Of a stretch of DNA of 64,000 nt, positions 32,989 to 44,706 are shown piece by piece. Source of the DNA: Boesenbergia rotunda. Taxonomy: Eukaryota > Streptophyta > Magnoliopsida > Zingiberales > Zingiberaceae. The number at the start of each line of letters is the position of its first letter. Positions within the stretch are counted from its first letter, which is position 1. The notes under the pieces are model-generated. The model had not been told where the DNA came from. It saw nothing but the letters and a program-made list of their open reading frames with translations, and made no database searches. A program made the position numbers and the translations under genes. The DNA lies in NCBI GenBank assembly GCA_024364735.1, contig JAGFNQ010001134.1, forward strand, positions 475,718-539,717. The letters run 5' to 3'.

Positions 32989-35620
32989 CTAGACTTTCAG
33001 CATAGCGCGTGAGAAAAAAAAAGCACAATCCACCCTAAAAAACCAATATTTAAATTGTAGTTAGCATATTAATCCAACCATAAAAGATTATGTTTTTTTG
33101 AACCAAAATAAACATAATCTTACGATCTGCTTTGGGTGGGTCCTTGTGCTTCAATTTTAGTAAAGTTTTCCCCAATATGGAAGGCAATCCTTTATTCCAT
33201 CTCGTGTAATATGATGAATTTATATTTTTGAAAAACGCCACCTACACATAAATTACATTAGTAAAAAATAAAGTTTATTAAAACTACTTGTAATGTTTAT
33301 ATATAAAATATAAAACTTACAGTTTTCTCAAATTTGACAGTGTACCCTCCTGTGGCTCCGAGAGAATTATAATGCAGGATATTACCTTCCTCGAGGTCAA
33401 TAGCCAATAGATGCCAATGATCATCTGCATTATTTATGGAACAGATGATATATCTAATTGGCTTGTCTGTATCAGTAGCAACAGTTTGTTCAAATGCTTC
33501 AGCGTGCATCACATCAAACAGTTTCTATGTTAATTAAAATGAAAGTGTTAGTGGACTAAATCCTAGAAAAAATTAACAAAACAAGATGCTCATTTACTTA
33601 CATCTAACCCCACCCCACAGAATATGGAGGGGTGGTATGGTGACTTAGAGGTTTTTGCTTCATTTACTAAAATTGTCCAGTAAGTATTTATGCAATATCC
33701 AGTGGTGTAGTCATTCCAATCAAGTATACTCAAAAATGATTGCATATCTAATGAGAAGGTCTCATTGGACCATACTAGATTCACCGAAAACCTACATAGA
33801 CAAAATATAAGAAACTTAAAAACATGGGAATGAGTAAATTTTATTATTGAATGGCAATAATCATCATTGTTTTACATTATTATGTAATCGCAATAGCAAC
33901 TAACTCACTTTAATTTACTAAGCTTTAATAATGTTTCTGCAATCTCTGCATCTTTATTCTTCTTAAAAAATGCCTGGCATTCTTCAAGATTTTGGTTTTG
34001 ACCTTTTAAATTTCTTTTCTTTTTGTTGCTTGTTGATCAGATATTTTTGTTTGTGTTGTGGTTGCAGATACTGTTGTTTGCGTTGTGGTTTCTGACATTG
34101 ATGGAGCAGGAGGCTCTTCATCTTCATCCTCATCCTCATCCTCATTCTCATCCTCAATAATTTGTTTGCCTTTGCCTTTGCCTTCGTACGCTTGTTTTCT
34201 CTCAGTTGTCTTTCTTTTTTTTGGTTGTGGCTCACCGTCATCTGACCCTTTGCTTTCCAATTGGTTTTCGAGCCTCCGGATTCTCATGTCAGCAGTGTCT
34301 ATGATTTTATTTTGTACAGATAATAATTTTTTGTGGATAACATCTTTCTCTTTAAGCTGGGAATCCTTCTCAGCAATTATTATATCCTTCTGAGCAATTA
34401 TTACATCCTTCTCACTTATGGCGGATGCCATCTCATTTTTAATATCCTCCAAACTTTTAAGAGCTATAGATAATTGTTGCTGTAACATATCAATTTATTC
34501 TTGCTTTTCCATACACTGATTGCAGCCTTCCATATCTAAGGCCTGTAGCCTTCCTTCTGCTGTCTGCTGTAATACCTCAAATTGTTCCTCAATTGCTTGA
34601 GTTGGAGGAGAGTAGTGAGGTACCAAATCCAGCTCTGACTCTGCCAGAATTAAATCAACAATAATTTTATGTGGGCCTAGACGGTCTATCATCTTTTTGA
34701 GACTTTCAACATGAGACTTAGGCCAACTCCACCGAAGGATTCTTGGCAATCTATCAGGCTGTTCTGGAGCAACAATACTAATATGTTCACTCACCCATAC
34801 ATGCAAAATGATTATATTCAGTAAATAATATCCATCAAAAAATATATGAGCAGCTATATGTTCTCTAACTTACAACCAAAATATTTGGAAATCTCTTGAG
34901 CAAGGGAGCCTTGGTCGTTTGGGTTGAATCACCTACATGTGGTATTTGCCTCAACGTAACCTCCTTTCTAATGGCTTCCAAATGAGGAGCCATGAAATTG
35001 TACATGACATTGCACCAATTATAGGTTGCTAGGTTGTCAAAATCATCTACGTAGTCAATCAGTGAGAGCACAGGAATGGTAACTACGCTGCTAGTACCAC
35101 AAAATAGAATAGTAGCAAAAAAATACAGTAGATACAACTGACAGTAGAGCTTGTCATTGGATTTTGACTTCATTATAAGTTTCTCCAAATGCTTGGCAGA
35201 ACAACCTGACTCTTTGAAATACTGCTTGTACAGTGGGTTGGAGGCCTCGTTTGAATCAAGTTGGACTATCTCTCCAGTGTCGGGTAGCCCTAGAATCAGT
35301 TAAATATCAACCTTTGTGAATTGGAGTTTTTTCCCATGGAAGATAAAGTTATGTTCTTCTTGATAACATATTCTGGACCTGGGGTCTTACACACGAACTA
35401 TTTGGGAGGTCGAGAACCCAAGAAAAGGGTGTATCTCGAATCAATTGTTCTTGTGCTGCTGTCGATTTAATTGAATCAATAAAATTTCTGAAATGGCAAA
35501 TGCTACTTTTCCAGTTCATTCTTTTACTTCGACCTCTGTTGACAAAACTTGTATAATCGGAAAGCATTTTGCTTTTTTCTTGTATCAACTGTCTTTTTTT
35601 TACTTCGACCAACACCTTGC
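32989..35620 (-). pseudogene. Ulp1 (SUMO-protease)-like transposon gene, copy A
   Basis: Minus-strand exons in order: an N-terminal domain like the DUF1985 region of transposon ULP proteins (35620-34865), then an alpha-helical part ending with TAA at 34495-34497. In the same frame follows a coiled coil (SEKDVIIAQKDIIIAEKDSQ) with a KKRK basic patch and an acidic EDEDEDEDEE run (34488-34006). Last come Ulp1 catalytic exons: DDHWHLLAIDLEEGNILHYN (near 33390-33450) and VDCAFF (32989-33034), acceptor AG before GGTGGATTG. Ulp1 proteases use His, Asp and Cys. His and Cys are visible; the Asp of the usual DSLG box reads Asn (HYNSLG). Convergent with the MULE transposase just to its left. Confidence 0.75.
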
Positions 35621-36224
35621 TGTTTAGTCGATTTTTTTGGAGCGCCCTGCTTTGATGACAATTTTGTTGGTGTCATTCCAAACTTAGCAACCATAAACAA
35701 CAATGAGACACTACCAAAATTGACACTTAGATTTGGTAGATAAAGGCCCTGCTCAGATTCGGTAAGTCACTATAGACTATCGCTAACCCTAGGTGAACAG
35801 CCATTAGTGAAATCAAAAACTAAATATTAGGGTACGTACATTCCCACTGGTCCAATGACGAGGATGTTAACCACACAACTCCAATGGAGGAAAACATGCT
35901 ACCTTCAATTGCGAAGAAAACAGGAGGAAGAAGACGATTGTTAACCACAAGGCTCCGAAGGACGCTATACAACTCGCTCAATGCTGGGCCTGATATCCCC
36001 AAATTTCAGGTCCTACGCGGTCCTTATTTCTTATATATATTAATTTTATTATTTGAAGTATATTTATTTATTAAGTATTTCTATTGTATACTATATATTA
36101 TTTGGGATTTATCATAATTTTCGTATTTTATAAATTGTATAAAAATATTTATTATATAAAATTATTTTTAATCTGATTTTTAATTTGTTTATATTTCTAT
36201 TTTCATTTTTTTTTGCAGAGGGCC

Positions 36225-36498
36225 TTAAATCTACCGACTTTAGACCCAATGGAAACTTCAAGCCCACGGTGGGCCTGAAATCAGATGACTTTAGGCCCAA
36301 CATGGACTCAAATTTTTTTCCATTTTAAAAATAATTTTTATAATATTTAATCATGACTTATTAAATTATATATGTATAGAGTAATCTTTTATATAATTCT
36401 ACAAGTTGTGACAAAATCCACTTATTTAATTGAAATACTCAGGTATGGTCAAAACTTGAAACAAGAAGGTTTCATCTGGAGAGTACCTAAATACATAA
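36225..36498 (+). repeat. About 550-bp repeat, copy 2, first piece
   Basis: Starts with the GGGCCTGAAATCAGATGACT palindrome block. Continues at 38769-38882 and 46285-46440; the gaps are two insertions with TSDs. Confidence 0.8.
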
Positions 36499-38768
36499 TG
36501 TTAGTGATATGAGAGAAGTGTCCTAAGGCAATCGCCTTATGATTGTAATCATTTATTTTAATAAATGAATATTCACTATTTGAGTATACATGTTTGTGTA
36601 TTTGATTGAGATCTTAAACTCATTTACTGAATGTCCGCAATACAATTCACAGCATGAGAGAATTTTTGATGAATTCACAACTAGTGATTATCTCTACATG
36701 TGCAATTGTGAAGTATTGAAATTGTCCCTAGTCGATGAATTGACAAATACGAACACTATCAATTCTGTTGAGACTAGCATGGGTTATTCTCTAATCAGCT
36801 GATTCTCACTGGCTGGTGACATTGAGATGTCCGGAGATAAACATGAATGCTAGTTAAGGGAACTAGTTCATTGGAGTGACTGGCTGTAAAACTTCATATG
36901 GTAGTCTACATATAGATATGTTAGTGAAGTTTTTACGCAGCTTAAGTGTGATGTTCCTTTGACTTGCAGTGTTCAAGTCATCTTGGTCATGGAGACTTAT
37001 ACTTTGACATCTTAAGCAAGCATCACCAAGGAGATGTGGACCCAGGATGATTGGGTATAAGCCGAAGTGCCCGAAGATGTTTGAACAGCCTACAAAGGAT
37101 TCACCACTCCTTGCGAGGAGATGTATACCCGAGGCCTATCGTCGGATTGTTACTCGAAGCCTCTAGCCAGAGCATGACATGTTCAGAGTATGAATCTCTT
37201 AAATACATGAGAGTAATTAGAATCCGTAGGACGAGAAAGCGTTACTTGGGCTAGGTGTGACGTAGTCAGCCTAGTGGGGACTGACACACATAGACCATGT
37301 CCTGAACCAAGTGGGTATAAGATGGTGAAGGGAATGGGGCACGATTCATTATAGCTGCTGAAGGGTTTCAGAATTGTTTCTGAGGTCAACCGTTGATCTT
37401 TCGATTAATTGGGGATCATGATGTACTACTAGGTGCCACTCATGATCGTTCTATAATTGATTAATTATAGACGACCAACATAAATCGAAAGCCTATTTAG
37501 TCACACGCACTACGAGTAATCCGAGGGATTTAAAACGAGTTGAAAATTAGATTTTCCAATCAAGAGAGATTAGGTATGGTTGAGCTAAACGATAAGTCGA
37601 ATCTGAATTTTTCAGAGACGCATCGGAAGCGTAAAATGGATAAGTCTTTTGAAGACTTAATAGATGAATTAAATAAGTTTAATTCATTGGGGTGTGGCTT
37701 GGATGGGCCGGCCAAAGAGGGCCTCCATCCTCTTTGCTTGGCCGGCCACAACAAAGGGAGAGAACCAAGTTTTTGGTTCAATTTATAAAATAAACCAAGT
37801 GTGGTTTGTTTTATAAAATTATGGATGATATAAATTTTTATATAATAAACCAAGGTTTGGTTTATTTTTCATGGAAATTAAAATGAACCATGGATTGGTT
37901 TATTTTATAAAATCAATCATGGATTGATTTACCATGATAAGGAAATTTATTCCATAGGAGAGAAGAGACTTGATTGATTTTTTATCATGAATTAAAATAT
38001 GATTTTAATCATGATATAAAATCAAACTTGGCATGATGGAATAAGTTATTCCATATTTGAGAGGCTTGATGGTTGAGAGGCCACTATATAAAGGACCCAA
38101 GGCAAGGCTTGGGTGAAAATCGTAGAGATAAAGGCATAGGCTCTCTCCCTCTCTTTCTCTCCTTCTCTTCTCCCCTTCTTGCCGTGCGCCAACCAGCCCC
38201 AAGAAGGAGCACCAGCCGGTCGCCCCTGCCCTTTCCCTGCCGACCACCACCTGCTGCCGGAGAAGGAAGCTCCGGCCATCTCTTGGCCGGAAGAAGGTGC
38301 TGCCGGAATTAGAGCTTGCCGCAAGGATCCTTTTGCCGCAAGCCTCTTCTTTTGCTTCGCCGGAATTTTGATTTCGGCCATCCTTTTGTGGTTAGTCTTC
38401 CGACTTCTCTCTTGGTTTTTCTTGTCGCGTTCTTGAAGAATCTAGTAGTTCTCGAGAACACGTAACTCGTGGCTTTGCGAAGTCATCCCGAAGATACTCG
38501 GCGTGGACGCGAATAGAGGCGGAGCTTCCAAGGGACGCTTATGGTTGGATCTCGTCCCTTCCTTCGAGTTACGCGAGGTAATACGTAAATTAGTTTACGT
38601 TTCTGCAAAATTTTAAATATATGATCATGTTTACACAAGATAAAATTGCATGCTTAGATGTGTGGTTAAATAATTTGAGAAATTATTTATGCTAAACCTT
38701 CCGCTGCACGTAATTAATTTTTAAAATTACGAACCCGCATCCATGTCAACATGCACCTGGTCCCAACA
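36499..38768 (+). mobile_element. Solo LTR (2270 bp), TGTTAGTGATATG family
   Basis: Ends TGTTAGTGATATG and GGTCCCAACA, TSD CATAA on both sides (36494-36498 and 38769-38773). TATATAAAGG near 38085-38094 is the probable promoter. Followed by a C/T-rich leader (CTCTCTCCCTCTCTTTCTCT). No PBS, PPT or gene. Probably a Ty1/copia LTR; the lineage is not determined. Confidence 0.9.
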
Positions 38769-38882
38769 CATAATGCATACCAAAATTGGATTCCTTGCAC
38801 ACCATGAACTCATATTTTCAAAATTGGTTGCAATAGGAGTATTGTAGGCCCATCAGTGGGTTTCTACCAAAACCCACTGATG

Positions 38883-40458
38883 TGTAGGATCGGTGCCGTC
38901 GATAAAAGGGGAGTGAATATCGACCGTTAAAACTCTTGGAAACTTCGTAAGACTTTCGTTCTAGACTCAAAGCGTTAGTGCAGCGGAAAATAAATAGAAC
39001 AATAAAATAATACAGCAAACACGCGGGATTTATTTACTTGGTTCCCAACCCCCCCGGGTCAGTACGTCCAAGGCCTATGTACTCGGCGTGAGTCCACTAT
39101 TGGTCTCCTTTCTGGAATTTCCGGAGGCGAAGAAAATCCTTCTTACAGTTGATAATTACAAGCACAAATATTGAAAATTAAGTGCGGAATTAAATAAAAG
39201 CAAACCGAACAAAACAAAGTCTGAAGCTCGGTCGATCTGGACCTCCGAAGTGCCACGCACTTCCTCCTGGAGCCTCCCGGTCGTAGAGCCTCGTCTTTAG
39301 CGCGTTGTCGTTGGCCAGAATGCCAGAATCACTCTTGGAAGTTGTGTTTGAAGCAGAGGGGTCGAAGCCCCTTATATAGGCTTCATACGGGCGCCTGATA
39401 CGTTGGGGGCGCCCCTACAGACTCGGTCAAACCTTATCCCCGCGCCGACCTCGCCGCGGCTAATAAAACCTCTGACCAGGGTGCCTCGGACCTCCCAAGT
39501 GCCTGAGTGAAGGCTTATCTGTGTTTCGACCTCGAAACAGCAAATACAGCTTTCAACTTGGGCCCCCGTATCATCCCGGGCGCCTTAGTAGAAGCATATT
39601 CTGCTTACTTCACGAGACTGCAACTTTTCTTCTTTGGCTTGGGCGCCCCCATCATACTGGGCGCCTGGCTTCAAGGCTTTCAACCCAACACTGGGTTTTT
39701 ACCCTTTGATCTGGGTGCCCCCATCAATAGGGGTGCCTGGGTTGGATGGTTTCCTGCCTCTTGCCTGCTTTGTCTCCGGTTCTTGGTACCTACAAGATAC
39801 ACAAACACAAAGCAAATATACATACAATATTAGCCTTAAGGACTTGGTTCCAACTTCGGATTTCCATGAAACCCTAGGTTGAACCGACGCAAGTTCCCAC
39901 CCCCGAGAACGCGCCTTTCACCTACTCCTTTCAGGAGACGGTTGCCACCCAGTCCTTCGAGTGGACTTTTGCTTAGCTTCCGATACTTCCGGATCTCGAG
40001 ACGTCCGAACCCTGACCCGTCTCTACTTCTATCCTTAGTCATCGCTCAGCTAAGTTGCTCAGTCCCTCGGACCAAGACTTCGTGCCCAAACCCTAAGTCC
40101 AGGACTTCAGTGCCCAACCCTCGGCCAGGTCTTCTTGCCCAATCCTCGACCAGGACTTCGTGCCTACCTTCCGAGCAGGTCTTCGGTGCCCAGCCCCTTG
40201 CCAGGACTTAGTGCCCAATCCTCGATCAGGACTTAGTGTCCACCTTCCGAGCAGGTCTTCGGTGCCCAGCCCTTTGCTAGGACTTAGTGCCCAATTCTCC
40301 GAACCAGGACTTATTGCCTAGATTCACTAGGACTTTGGTCCACTTTGTTACTTCTCTCTTAACTCCCCTTTGTCTGTTCAATGTATCACTGACTTAACTA
40401 AATTGTCAAACATTAAAACACTTACTGGAGAACATCATTGATGCAACTTGCACCAACA
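38883..40458 (-). repeat. 3' LTR of element 3 (1576 bp)
   Basis: Plus-strand ends TGTAGGATCGG and CACCAACA, next to the polypurine tract (minus CATCAAAAAGGAGGAGAT). Carries GGGCGCC units and CTTCGTGCCCA repeats like element 2. Confidence 0.93.
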
Positions 40459-42850
40459 ATCTCCTCCTTTTTGATGTTTGACAATAACCTAAGTTAGATT
40501 GGCCTTGAGATCAAAATAAAAAATTGATATAAGTTTTGGAAATACATTTTGATCTTTGGGAGAAATTTATTTTCTAACATAAGCTCACTCTCCCCTTTTT
40601 GAAAAAAATATTTTGATTTTCATTGAAAATTTTCTAACTTAAGCACACCTCTCCCCCTTTGTCATACATCAAAAATCACCAAAAATACTTGCGCCAACAA
40701 CGAAAACATTTGGTTCTTTTTGAAAATACTTAGTATAAATTTTTTAGAGCATAGCATAAAACTAAGTGCTTAAGTATTTTGAACTCAGAAAACTTAAACA
40801 ATATTGTTTTTGAAAATACCGTATTTTTGAAAAAATACTATGAGCTTTGAAAGTTACAAATACTTTGAAAAATGATCTTTGAAACATGCATGTACTTTTG
40901 AAAAAAAATAGATTGAGAAAATCTAAGTACTTTTGAAACATGTTATGCAATTTTTGACAATCTAAGTACTTTTTGAAAAAAGTGAATTTTGAGAAGTGTA
41001 AGTACTTTTTTAAAAAAAGATTAGACTTTGAAAAATATAAGTACTTTTTAAAACAGTATTAAAATTTTTGAGAAGTATAAGTACTTGACATGATTCCTTT
41101 TCCAGTCTGACACAATCCTAGGAAATCTTGTTGACTACAAGGACATTTTCCTAAGTGTCCTGAAAAATTCTCCAAATTCAAGTAAGTACTATTTCTAAAC
41201 AGAATTTTGAAAAAAATGATAGTATTTTGAAAATATATGTAAGTACATTTTGAAAAATGTATTAATTTGTGAAAACATAATATTTTACTTGACTTGGTTT
41301 ATCTTTCAGTCTGACACAATCATAGGAAACCTTGTTGACTACAAGAACATTTTCCTAAGTGTCCTAGAAAATTTTCCAAACTCAAGAAAAATACTATTTC
41401 AAATTGATTAAAACCAGATGAATTTTTGAAAATAATAGTATTTTTAAAGAAAAATTACTAAAATGATAGTCTTTGAAAGGATACTTATGTTTTCAAAAGG
41501 ATTTGAAAATACAGCGCATGAAAACATTTGACATATTCAATAATTCTTTTAATTTGACCTCCCCCTAAACTTGACCCAGTCCTGGGAAGCTTGTTGACCA
41601 TAAGTACTCTTCCTCTGAGTCTTTAGGATTTGGTTAAGATTAAAAAGAATTATTTAACGATTTAAAAAAATTAAATGATTACCAAAAAAACATTTTTGAA
41701 ATTCTGCTTTTGACTCAGACTCCCCCTAAATTTGACACATCCTAGGAGTCCTTGAAGATCATGAAGTGGATCTTCCTCTGTGTCTTTATGGTTTGTCAAA
41801 GTCAAAGGAACAGGTAAATTTTTGAACATATAATTTTTAAACATAAGCCTTTTTCGAAAACACAAGTGATACTAATTTTAAGGCACAGTTTTCGAAAAGT
41901 ATTTTCAAATGATAAAAATATTAAAGAAAAACTCCCCCTGTACCCAACACCGTTTGACTCTATGTAAGTGTCTTAAGGAACTTTAGTGTTGTCCTTAGAG
42001 GCTTGTGTCTAATTGCGTGACCCAAATAATTTTTGAAAATGATATAAATTTTTGAAGACATACAATATATTGGCAATCAGACAAGCATGAAATCCATAAA
42101 AATATTATTATGTTAAAGTACTATTTTGAAAATATATTTTTAGAAAAATATTCTAGCAATTTTGAAAAATAGTTTTGAAAAAAATTTCAATTTATTAGTC
42201 CTTAACATCTTACCCATTTTAGATGTCTCAATACAGCAAGCATGGTTGCCTTATAGGTGTATTGTGAGATGCTTGAATCATTTTTCTTAATTGATTATTA
42301 AATCTAAGATTTAATTGAAACTTGTGTTAGATTCGAATCTGACAATAGTAAAGTGAATTTGATTTTCAGTAATTGGCTTCCAGGTCTTGGCGAGGCACTA
42401 GGCCTTCTTTGGTCGTAGCCTTATTGGACCATCAACCCTTTCCTTGACAAAGCCTTTTATAGAAAATTCATCTTCAAGTTACTTCTTGAAAGATTTTGGT
42501 CTAACTAGTTTGGGTCTTGGATTGGTAGCTTCGGCTAAATCCGCCAAGATGGCTTCCCTAACGTACTATCATCTCACCTCCACCCAATACTAGGTTGATC
42601 AAGTTTCAATTATTCTTTTTTCTATAACCGTTCTAATTTATGCATAAAATTAAATATGAATGACATGACATGTATTAAAGAAAATAGCAGATGCATGTCC
42701 ATGGCATTGATGCATGATTCAAACAAGTCCAAAACAATTTAATTACATTTCTAAAGATGTATCAAATTTCCGATTTGATACATATCGTGTGAACCCGCGA
42801 ACATGTCAACCCACATTGACATATTTAGTTTTATTAAATTTATTGTTGCA
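40459..42850 (-). other. 3' internal region of element 3, noncoding
   Basis: Begins with the polypurine tract complement (to about 40476). Then repeated AAGTACTTTTTGAAAA motifs, and a twice-repeated block CAGTCTGACACAATC...CTAGGAAA (41105 and 41312) with related CTTGACCCAGTCCTGGGAAGC at 41569. A segment at 42370-42600 is related to the gag-protease linker of element 2, so this end is a deletion product of a once longer element. Confidence 0.7.
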
Positions 42851-42859
42851 CTTTGGGTA

Positions 42860-43600
42860 GGATTTTATTTAATTTGAGTTTAAGTTATTTACGAGTTAGA
42901 GTTAAAAAAGGATTACTTAAAGTTAAATTAATTACGGATTAATTAATCAAAGAATTAATTTGAATTAATTAATGATTAATTAAAAATTAATTTGAATTAA
43001 TTAAAATTTGAATTAATTAAGATTTAATTGAATTAATTGAATTTGATCTAATTTCAATTTGATTTTGAATTTAATTGAATTTAATTTAATTTGAATTTAA
43101 TTGAATTTGATTTAATTTGAATTTAATTGAATTTGATTTAATTTGAATTTAAATTTAATTGAATTTGATTTAATTTGAATTGATTGAATTTGAATTTGAT
43201 TTGAATTTAATTGAATTTGATTTAATTTGAATTTAATTGATTTTGATTTAATTTGAATTTAATTGAATTTAATTGAATTTGATCTAATTTGAATTTAATT
43301 GAATTTGATTAATTAGAATTTAATTGAATTAATTTGAAATAGATTTAATTAAGATTTAATTTATTTGAATTAATTAATATTTAATTGAATTAATTTAAGT
43401 TTGAGTTAATTACGATTTAATTAAATTAATTTATGTTTGAATTAATTACGATTTAATTGAATTAACTTAAGTTTGAATTAATTACTATTTAATTGAATTA
43501 ACTTAAGTTTGAATTAATTATGATTTAATTTAATTAGCTTAAGTTTGAATTAATTATGATTTAATTAAATTAATTTGAATTATGTAAGATTTTTATTTAA
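42860..43600. repeat. Low-complexity AATTGAATTTGATTTAATTT tandem block
   Basis: About 740 bp of almost pure A/T built on TTGAATTTAATTGAATTTGA with shifting period; grades into an ATTACGATTTAATTGAATTA variant after 43380. Confidence 0.95.
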
Positions 43601-44598
43601 TTAAGATTTAAATAATTAAGGTTGAAATGATTAATTAATAGTTGTGGGTTTAAGTTCATTATTTTCATTATTTCGAAAATTTCTGCTTCATCCACTATTT
43701 CTTCTTTATCTATCTTTTCAAATTTTTCTAGCAATTCGGATTTGTTTAAACCTTTGTAAACTTTATTTACTATAGCCTTTATCTTAGATAATTCCATATC
43801 CTCCTCATCCTCAAAATAGGAGGAGTAATTTGGGCCACTAGTTAAAGTTTTGTAATAATTTTCAAGATTATCTATAATTAAGTTATTATCTAGGAGAATT
43901 TCATCTTCAAAATTATCCTCAGAAATAATATTTTCAGAATTAACTTCTGGATTATCCTTAGGATTTTCAAATTCGAATTCAGAGTTATATAACGGATTTT
44001 CAAATTTGAATTCATAATTATCTAAAAGATTTTCAATTTTAGAATTATTCTTAAGATTTTTGAATTCAGATTTATCCTTAGGATTAAATTTATCTGAATT
44101 AAAATTATCAAAATTAAGTTTAAAATTATCAGAATTAAAATTATTAGAATTACAATTATCAGAATTAAAATTATTAGAGTTAAAGTTATGATAATTTATT
44201 TTAGAAATTTCTGAATTGATGTTCTAAATTAGATAATTAATTTCTGATATTTTAGTCATATCTACATTTTCTAATTTGACATGCAAAATATTAATTTTAC
44301 TATGTAGTAAATCTAATTTATCAGAAAATTTAACTAAATTATCATAAGATAGTACAGGAATTTGTAAAATTTTTGGAATGTAAATTTTCCGTACCTTCGC
44401 CGTGCACTTGTTTTTGTAGTGTCTGTACTTCTCGCATTTGAAGCATCTGATGTGGCCTTTATCTCTCCGGACTCCTGGCGCTGGTGTCTCCTTTGCCGCC
44501 GGTGGTGTAGACTGAGTCTTACGAGTAGGGCACTGATTTTTATAGTGCCCTCTCTCCCTGCATGTGAAGCATATGACATGGAATTTAAAATTTGACAT
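43597..44598 (-). pseudogene. Mini-gag of element 3: two zinc knuckles plus Asn-rich acidic tail
   Basis: Minus strand from ATG 44598, only about 95 bases past the primer-binding site. Two CX2CX4HX4C knuckles come first (CFTCRERGHYKNQC and CFKCEKYRHYKNKC). After a short linker one TAG (44224-44226) interrupts. The same frame is then open for about 208 more codons of Asn/Phe/Ser-rich (NFNSNNFNSDN) and Glu/Asp-rich sequence with a helical C-terminus, ending at 43597. The capsid-like part of gag that normally precedes the knuckle is missing. A frame this long kept open in such AT-rich DNA suggests recent coding use, possibly RNA binding. If the TAG is read through or edited, the product is about 333 residues. 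Confidence 0.7.
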
Positions 44599-44692
44599 TT
44601 AAAATTAAAATGTACCTAATTCACCCCTAGGCTCCCCCTCAACTCCTGGCGTCGTTGCTCCGTCGGCGGTTCGTCCGGTGAAGAGCGGCCTG

Positions 44693-44704
44693 GCTCTAAT
44701 ACCA
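44693..44704 (-). promoter_or_regulatory. Primer-binding site of element 3
   Basis: Minus strand TGGTATTAGAGC, one base different from the initiator-Met site of element 2. Confidence 0.85.
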
Positions 44705-44706
44705 CT

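Noticed and set aside
34058..34393. Ser-rich plus-strand frame
   Set aside because: Antisense of the acidic run and coiled coil of Ulp1-like copy A.
39507..39833. 108-codon frame repeated at 45333-45659
   Set aside because: It lies in both LTRs of element 3 and is conserved only because the LTRs are copies; there is no family match.
42860..43600. Centromeric satellite
   Set aside because: Single AT-rich low-complexity block inside an LTR element, with no long fixed monomer.
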